Origin: an uncultured Flavonifractor sp.
GTDB taxonomy: Bacteria; Bacillota; Clostridia; Oscillospirales; Oscillospiraceae
DNA length: 9,403 nt
Assembly: GCA_910585415.1 (NCBI GenBank)
Contig: CAJUDT010000086.1
Location: 1-9,403 of the forward strand
Direction of reading: 5' to 3'
Within the stretch, counting starts at the first letter, position 1. Every line of letters starts with the position of its first letter. Positions 5,145 to 9,403 of this stretch are shown one piece after another. The translations under genes and the position numbers were made by a program. The notes beneath the pieces are model-generated. The model was not told where the DNA came from. It worked only from the letters and a program-made list of their open reading frames with translations, and ran no database searches.

Positions 5145-7211
5145 CTATTCGCACAGCTTCCGCAGCCGCCGCATGATGTGGGAGGCCTCCAGGTCCACCT
5201 TGCCCTCCACCGTGTTCAAATCAATCTGTAAGTGGTCGGTGCCCCGGCGCAGGTGAATGAGCCCCCGCTCATCAAAGACCTCCAGGCACACCATGGTACG
5301 CATGACCGTCTCCCGCCGCCCGCAGAACCGGGCGATGCTCCGGGCCAGCCGGGGGGCGGTTTCCTCCAGGGGGCCCGAGCGGACGTGCCCCTTGAGGTAG
5401 CGCCAGAGAATCACAAATTCCTCCCGGGTGGGCAGCAGGGCGGCGGCCTCCGCCTGGGAGAGGGCCTCCCCCCGCTGGAATTTCTCAAAGAGGGCCTGCT
5501 CCGCCTGGGCCCGGGTGAGGGCGGGGCGCAGGTCGCAGACCTGGAGCTGTACGCTCCGCCAGCCCCGGTATTCGTTGACCTGGGGGGTGAAGGCCACGTC
5601 CACCCGGCTCCCGGCGCTCACCCCCGCCTGGGCCAGATTGGCCGAAAAGAAAATGCCGTCAAAGGACCGCCCCCCCACGTGGAGCTTGAGCTTCAAATGC
5701 CGCCCTCCGCCCACCTCGCTGGCGGCGGCCACCGTACACCCGGACAGGGTAAACACCGGCTTGGGGTTGCCCGAGCCGTAGGGCTCCAGCAGCTCCAGGC
5801 CCTCCACGGCCTCCTGATTCAACAGGTCCAAATCGTCCAGCTCCGCGTCCACGGCCAGGGTGGAGACCATGGCCCCGCCGCCGGTGTGGGCGATGACATG
5901 GGCGTTCATCTGCCGGGTAAAGGCGGGAATCTGTTCCTCCAGAATGGTAAAGCCCGCAGCCAGCTCGTGTCCCCCGAAGCCCTCCAGCAAAGGGGCGCAG
6001 CGCTCCAGAGCGGCGAACAGGTTAAAGCCGCCAAAGGACCGGCAAGAGCCCTTCCCCTTGCCGTCCTGGAGGCAAATCATAAAAGCGGGGCAGGAGTAGC
6101 GCTCCGCCAGACGGGAGGCCACAATTCCAACGACCCCCTGGTGCCAGTTCTCCCCCGCCAGCACCAGTACGGAGCGCTCCGCCTGGGGAATGGCCTCCGC
6201 CATTGCCTCACATTGGGCATAAATGCCCGCCTCAATGGCCTGCCGCTCCCGGTTGAGCTCGCAGAGCTGTACCGCCAGCTCCGCCCCCCGCTGGGGGCTG
6301 TCCGTCATGAGCAGCTCCGCCGCCAGGGGGGCGCACCCCATCCGGCCGGAGGCATTGATGCGGGGAGACAGGGTGTATCCGATGGAGATGGAGCTCAAGG
6401 GCTTCTCGTCCATGCCCGCCTCGTGGAGCAGGGCCCGCAGGCCCGGCCGCTGGGTGTTCCGCAGGGCCTCCAGCCCCAGGCGCACCAGGGTGCGGTTTTC
6501 GCCGGTGAGGCTCATCACGTCGGCCACGGTGCCGATGGCCGCCAAATCGGTATAGCGCTCCAGCAGCTGCCGGCTCCGCCCGGCCCCGCCCAGGGCCAGC
6601 ACCAGCTTTAAGGCCACCCCCACCCCCGCCAGGGATTTGAAGGGGTAGGAGCAGTCCCGGCGGTGGGGGTCCACCACCGCCGCCGCCTGAGGCAGAGCCT
6701 CCTTGCACTCGTGGTGGTCGGTGATAATCACGTCCACCTGCTGATCCTGGGCGTACCGGGCCTCGTCCACGGCGGTGATGCCGCAGTCCACCGTGACAAT
6801 GAGGCTGACCCCCCGCTCTTTCAGGGAGCGCACAGCCTCCCGGTTGAGGCCGTAGCCTTCCTCCATCCGGTCGGGGATGTAGGGAATGACCGTCCCTCCC
6901 TCGCTCCGAAGAAAATCGGTGAGCAGACAGGTGGCCGTAATGCCGTCCACGTCATAGTCCCCGTAGACGGCCACCGTCTCCCCCCGCTCCAGAGCGGTGC
7001 GCAGCCGCGCCGCCGCAAGGTCCATGTCCTTCATCAAAAAAGGGTCGTGGAGCAGCTCCCGGCCGGAGGCCAGAAAGGCCTGGGCCTTCTCTGCCGTGTC
7101 CAGTCCCCGTGCGCACAGGGTCAGGGCCGCCAAGGGGGGGATTCCGGCCTGTTCCAGCTCCGCCCTGGCCTCCGGCCGGAACACGGAGCGCTCCCACTGT
7201 TGATATTTCAC
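5145..7211 (-). CDS. recJ: Single-stranded-DNA-specific 5'-3' exonuclease RecJ, 688 aa
   Basis: Degrades single-stranded DNA from 5' ends in recombination (with RecQ-type helicases), mismatch repair and base-excision repair. It is a DHH/DHHA1 phosphoesterase: metal-binding motifs VYGDYDVDGITA (82-93), VDCGITA (141-147) and TDHHE (164-168), then AIGTVADV (225-232), SPRINASGRMG (282-292), and in the DHHA1 part HQGVVGIVASRL (357-368) and FGGHELAAGF (412-421). An OB-fold region follows (about 450-560), then a C-terminal extension of roughly 120 residues ending RRLRKLCE, as in the long Firmicutes RecJ proteins. All key residues are present. The start is GTG at 7211 with AAAGGAGG about 9 bases upstream. 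It is the first gene after a strong promoter and leads the operon with rel. Confidence 0.97.
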   Translation of the reverse strand: MKYQQWERSVFRPEARAELEQAGIPPLAALTLCARGLDTAEKAQAFLASGRELLHDPFLMKDMDLAAARLRTALERGETVAVYGDYDVDGITATCLLTDFLRSEGGTVIPYIPDRMEEGYGLNREAVRSLKERGVSLIVTVDCGITAVDEARYAQDQQVDVIITDHHECKEALPQAAAVVDPHRRDCSYPFKSLAGVGVALKLVLALGGAGRSRQLLERYTDLAAIGTVADVMSLTGENRTLVRLGLEALRNTQRPGLRALLHEAGMDEKPLSSISIGYTLSPRINASGRMGCAPLAAELLMTDSPQRGAELAVQLCELNRERQAIEAGIYAQCEAMAEAIPQAERSVLVLAGENWHQGVVGIVASRLAERYSCPAFMICLQDGKGKGSCRSFGGFNLFAALERCAPLLEGFGGHELAAGFTILEEQIPAFTRQMNAHVIAHTGGGAMVSTLAVDAELDDLDLLNQEAVEGLELLEPYGSGNPKPVFTLSGCTVAAASEVGGGRHLKLKLHVGGRSFDGIFFSANLAQAGVSAGSRVDVAFTPQVNEYRGWRSVQLQVCDLRPALTRAQAEQALFEKFQRGEALSQAEAAALLPTREEFVILWRYLKGHVRSGPLEETAPRLARSIARFCGRRETVMRTMVCLEVFDERGLIHLRRGTDHLQIDLNTVEGKVDLEASHIMRRLRKLCE

Positions 7212-7253
7212 CGCTCCGCCCCTCCTTTCACCGGCGCCATTTTATCGAACAGA

Positions 7254-7268
7254 CGGGCCTCGGGCCCG
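7254..7268. other. Hairpin in the recJ leader
   Basis: CGGGCC (7254-7259) pairs with GGCCCG (7263-7268) around a 3-base loop. In the transcript it directly follows a competing small hairpin (CCGCC-GTTT-GGCGG, about 7265-7278) that shares bases with it, so the two cannot fully form together. The leader runs about 85 bases from the predicted start near 7297 to the recJ GTG. No known riboswitch was recognised. Confidence 0.35.
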
Positions 7269-7303
7269 CCAAACGGCGGCAGGGCTGTAATGCGATAAAC
7301 GTA

Positions 7304-7332
7304 ATTATAGCAAATTTCGCGGCATGTGACAA
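7304..7332 (-). promoter_or_regulatory. Sigma-A promoter of the recJ-rel operon
   Basis: On the minus strand TTGTCA (7332-7327) and TATAAT (7309-7304) are 17 bases apart, an 11-of-12 match to consensus. Transcription should begin near 7297. No other good promoter was seen in the short gaps downstream, so this one probably serves all five genes to 750. Confidence 0.85.
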
Positions 7333-7374
7333 GAGCGCCGCCCGAATTTCGGGCGGCGCTGGGGGCTCTTTTTT
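7331..7374 (+). terminator. GC hairpin with T run, between DUF3842 gene and recJ promoter
   Basis: AGCGCCGCCCGAA (7334-7346) pairs with its exact complement at 7348-7360 around one central base, which in practice gives an 11-base stem with a short loop. An outer AAGAGC/GCTCTT pairing (7331-7336, 7365-7370) is also possible. The run of six T (7369-7374) lies on the plus-strand side, so the classic orientation is rightward, where no gene precedes it. On the minus strand the hairpin is followed only by CTTGTC. It may still act in both directions, ending the MATE-DUF3842 unit just before the recJ -35 box, and shielding that unit from antisense transcription. Confidence 0.6.
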
Positions 7375-7420
7375 CAACTTTTTACAGAAAAAGGACTTTT
7401 TGACGTTCCATTGAGCCGTC

Positions 7421-7831
7421 TCAACCCTCCAGCAGCCGCCCCAATTCCTCCAGGGCGCATTCCAGCAGAGCGGAGAGGGAGTAATCGCCCACCCCCACCA
7501 CCAGGGTGTTGCACCGGTCGATGGGGAGCAGAATTTTCCTGGCCCGGGACTGCCCCACGGCTATTGCCATATCCGGGGAAATCTCCCCCAGCAGGGCGTC
7601 GGCCACGACAATGCCCAGAGGCCCCAGGATAACGTCCGCCTGACGGCAGGCCACAAGGACCGCGTGTTCTCCGGTGGCCGCCTGATGGGCTCCGCCCTTG
7701 AGCATAGCCGCCGTGGCCATGCTGTTGGTGCCCACGGCGGTGGTGTGTATCTGAGGATAGCGCTCCCGGATGCAGCGGATGAGCTGCTGTCCCATGCGTC
7801 CTCCCTGTCCGTCAATGACTAAAAGCTCCAT
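7421..7831 (-). CDS. DUF3842 family protein, 136 aa
   Basis: Recognised as a DUF3842 protein, a conserved Clostridia family of unknown function. Seen: an N-terminal nucleotide-binding-like strand-loop-helix LLVIDGQGGRMGQQL (3-17), then AVGTNSMATAAMLKGGA (32-48), ATGEHAV (52-58), and a glycine-rich GPLGIVVADALLGEISP (70-86), followed by LLPIDRCN (101-108). The pattern suggests a small Rossmann-like or NAD-binding-type fold, but no activity is established. No membrane segment. The start at 7831 has AAGGAG upstream. Only 17 bases separate it from the MATE gene stop, so the two are co-transcribed; a link to the transported substrate is possible but unproven. Confidence 0.9.
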   Translation of the reverse strand: MELLVIDGQGGRMGQQLIRCIRERYPQIHTTAVGTNSMATAAMLKGGAHQAATGEHAVLVACRQADVILGPLGIVVADALLGEISPDMAIAVGQSRARKILLPIDRCNTLVVGVGDYSLSALLECALEELGRLLEG

Positions 7832-7848
7832 AGAGGTCTCCTTCGCGG

Positions 7849-9270
7849 TCAGATATCCGGCCCGCCTGCGGGCGCGGTTTGGGGAAGCTCCCCGTCCTGG
7901 GGCATACGCTTCATCTCCAGCAGAGTAATGCTCAAAGCCACCGCCACCGCCGCGGCGTCGGAGATGGGCGAGGCGTAGAGGGCCCCCTCAATGCCCCAGA
8001 AGAGGGGGAAAATCAGCAGCAGGGGCACCAGAAAAATTACCTGCCGGGTGAGGGAAATCAAAATACCCCGGCGGGCCTTGCCGATGGAGGTAAAGAAATT
8101 GGCGCTGATGGGCTGGAAGGCGTTGGAAAAGGTCATGAACATATACACCCGGAAAAAGCGCTCGGCAAAGGCAAAGTATTCCTCGGTGCCGGTGCCGAAG
8201 ATGCTGACAATCTGCCGGGGGAAGGTCTGGAAGCATATAAATGCCACGGTACATATGATGGTCCCCGCTATGACGGCTTTCCGGTAGGCCTCCTTGACCC
8301 GGCCGTATTTTCTCGCCCCGTAGTTGAAGGAGAAAATGGGCTGGCACCCCTGCGCAATGCCGATGACGCAGCCCAGAACCAGCATTCCAACCTTGGAAAC
8401 CACCCCCGCGCAGGCCAGCGGGATGTCACGCCCATAGGAGGACAGGGCTCCGTAGTGGGTGAGGGTGTTGTTCAGGACAATCTGCACCAGCAGCATGGCC
8501 AGCTGGTTGAAAAAAGCGGCCATACCCAAGGAGCAGATGCTTTGGAGCACCCGCCGCCGGGGGCGCAGGTCGCTGGGGGTGAGGTGTACCATCCGCAGGC
8601 GGGTGCGCAGGAAATAGCCCAGGGTCATGAGCAGGGACAGGGCCTGTCCCAGTACGGTGGCCAGCGCCCCGCCGGCTACGCCCATGTTCAGGGGGAAGAT
8701 GAAAATGTAATCCAGAATGGTGTTGAGCACCGCCCCGGAGAGGGTACACAGCATGGAATAGGCCGGGGCCCCGTCGGCCCGGATGAGGTTGCTTCCTCCG
8801 GTGGTGAAGGTCACCATGGGCAGGCCGAAGGCGGTAATGCTGGTGTAGGTGAGGGCGTAGGGCAGCACATCGGGGGTTGCGCCAAAGAGCAGGAGCAGAG
8901 GACGCCGGAACAGCAGCGCCACCGCCCCCAGGGACAGACTCAGCAGGGCCAGACAGGACAGGCCGGACCCGGCGGCCTCCCGGGCCTTGTCCTGGTTTTG
9001 GGCGCCGAGATTCAAGTTGAAATTGGCGGCGGTGCCGATGCCCATCAGGAGCGCCAGGGCGGTGGAAATTGTGGTGAAGGGGAAGGACACTGTGGTAGCG
9101 GCGTTCCCCAGGTAGCCGACGCCCTGGCCGATGAAGATTTGATCGACAATGTTATACAGGGATGTGACTAAAAACGAGATAATCGCGGGGATTGCGAATT
9201 TTGGCAGAAGCCTCCCGATTGGGGCGGTCCCCAGGGGGTTTGCTTGCGCTTGATTTCTTTCGGGGGGCAT
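7849..9270 (-). CDS. MATE family multidrug efflux transporter, MepA-like, 473 aa
   Basis: A cytoplasmic-membrane antiporter expected to export cationic drugs or metabolites using a sodium or proton gradient. The protein is hydrophobic throughout with about 12 helices. Seen: N-terminal NPLGTAPIGRLLPKFAIPA (11-29), LYNIVDQIFIGQGVGYLG (38-55), GIGTAANFNLNLGAQN (77-92), NTILDYIFIF with NMGVAGGALAT (183-204), and in the second half GIAQGCQPIFSFNYGA (304-319), the inter-repeat counterpart of the first-half motif. This layout is that of the MepA-like branch. The start is ATG at 9270 with AGAGG 9 bases upstream; the reading frame stays open to the window end, but that part is Arg/Lys-rich, unlike a MATE N-terminus, and overlies the repeat at 9322-9403. 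The substrate cannot be read from sequence. No promoter is visible in the 133 bases before it, so it may lie beyond the window. Confidence 0.95.
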   Translation of the reverse strand: MPPERNQAQANPLGTAPIGRLLPKFAIPAIISFLVTSLYNIVDQIFIGQGVGYLGNAATTVSFPFTTISTALALLMGIGTAANFNLNLGAQNQDKAREAAGSGLSCLALLSLSLGAVALLFRRPLLLLFGATPDVLPYALTYTSITAFGLPMVTFTTGGSNLIRADGAPAYSMLCTLSGAVLNTILDYIFIFPLNMGVAGGALATVLGQALSLLMTLGYFLRTRLRMVHLTPSDLRPRRRVLQSICSLGMAAFFNQLAMLLVQIVLNNTLTHYGALSSYGRDIPLACAGVVSKVGMLVLGCVIGIAQGCQPIFSFNYGARKYGRVKEAYRKAVIAGTIICTVAFICFQTFPRQIVSIFGTGTEEYFAFAERFFRVYMFMTFSNAFQPISANFFTSIGKARRGILISLTRQVIFLVPLLLIFPLFWGIEGALYASPISDAAAVAVALSITLLEMKRMPQDGELPQTAPAGGPDI

Positions 9271-9321
9271 TGCGGGTCGCCTCTTTCTTTTTCTTTCTGG
9301 GGGGCTTTGATGTCCCTTTTT

Positions 9322-9403
9322 GCCTCTTCCTCGTTGCTCCCTACGTTTCGTTTGCTGGTCCCGCCTCCGGCGGGTTACTTTCCAGCGATGGAAAGTAACC
9401 AAA
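9322..9403 (+). repeat. Dispersed structured repeat, copy 2 (runs to or past window end)
   Basis: Matches copy 1 at 107-191 in inverted orientation. It ends in a hairpin at 9373-9400 with 12-base arms (GGTTACTTTCCA) and the loop GCGA, a GNRA-type tetraloop. The sequence after AACCAAA is cut off. It lies 52 bases or more upstream of the MATE start, and reads antisense to that gene. Confidence 0.8.

Noticed and set aside
3222..5231. A 669-codon open frame on the plus strand across rel
   Set aside because: It is a shadow of rel in GC-rich DNA, with low-complexity Gly/Val/Leu/His composition and no family motifs; rel has every expected domain.
5232..6611. A 459-codon open frame on the plus strand across recJ
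   Set aside because: It is antisense to recJ, rich in Gly/Gln/Pro/Leu, without motifs.
7879..9171. A 430-codon open frame on the plus strand across the MATE gene
   Set aside because: It is Gly/Gln/His-rich shadow sequence antisense to a membrane protein gene.
9271..9402. In-frame N-terminal extension of the MATE protein to the window end
   Set aside because: The extra 44 residues are Arg/Lys-rich and overlie the intergenic repeat; ATG at 9270 has a ribosome site and gives the normal MATE N-terminus.
1..9403. CRISPR array, tRNA, rRNA, or transposase
   Set aside because: No regularly spaced direct repeats, no cloverleaf-like gene with a recognisable T-loop, no rRNA stretch and no DDE or recombinase protein were found by eye.

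Overview
The window looks like chromosome from a GC-rich, Gram-positive anaerobe of the Clostridia, most likely an Oscillospiraceae gut bacterium of the Flavonifractor/Lawsonibacter/Pseudoflavonifractor kind. The grounds are a long bifunctional Rel and long RecJ of the Firmicutes type, a DUF3842 protein, a MepA-like MATE pump, strong AAGGAG-type ribosome sites, and high GC (about 67% in a sampled line of rel). The lineage is inferred from protein style; no rRNA or marker search was possible.

Layout. Nearly everything reads leftward (minus strand). From right to left: a MATE efflux pump (7849-9270) and a DUF3842 protein (7421-7831) form one unit. A 209-base intergenic region follows, with a GC hairpin and a near-consensus sigma-A promoter firing leftward. 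That promoter starts a compact five-gene operon: recJ (5145-7211), rel (2889-5108), a 65-residue unknown protein (2649-2846), a D-aspartate-ligase-like ATP-grasp enzyme (1451-2659) and an aspartate/glutamate-type racemase (750-1454). The last three overlap by 11 and 4 bases, which points to translational coupling. The likely theme is single-strand DNA repair and stringent response upstream, followed by a module that makes a D-amino acid (racemase) and ligates it to a peptide, probably a cell-wall precursor (ATP-grasp).

The left end differs. A small AT-richer cassette (203-764; 35-38% GC in sampled lines of the regulator gene) holds an XRE-family regulator and a divergent DUF6809-like small protein. 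They share a 16-base-arm inverted repeat wrapped around a perfect TTGACA-17-TATAAT promoter. The plus-strand gene ends inside the racemase stop region (15-base tail-to-tail overlap), so read-through from the operon would be antisense to it and sense for the XRE gene. Left of the cassette are three stacked hairpins (10-139).

The two ends of the window carry inverted copies of one repeat of at least 82-85 bases (107-191 minus, 9322-9403 plus). Each ends in a hairpin with GGTTACTTTC/GAAAGTAACC arms, and the inner stem changes in a paired, compensatory way between copies. This looks like a dispersed structured intergenic repeat family.

The most interesting items are the Rel-linked ligase/racemase/small-protein module, the XRE/DUF6809 cassette with its operator, and the flanking structured repeat. 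No tRNA, rRNA, CRISPR array or transposase was seen.
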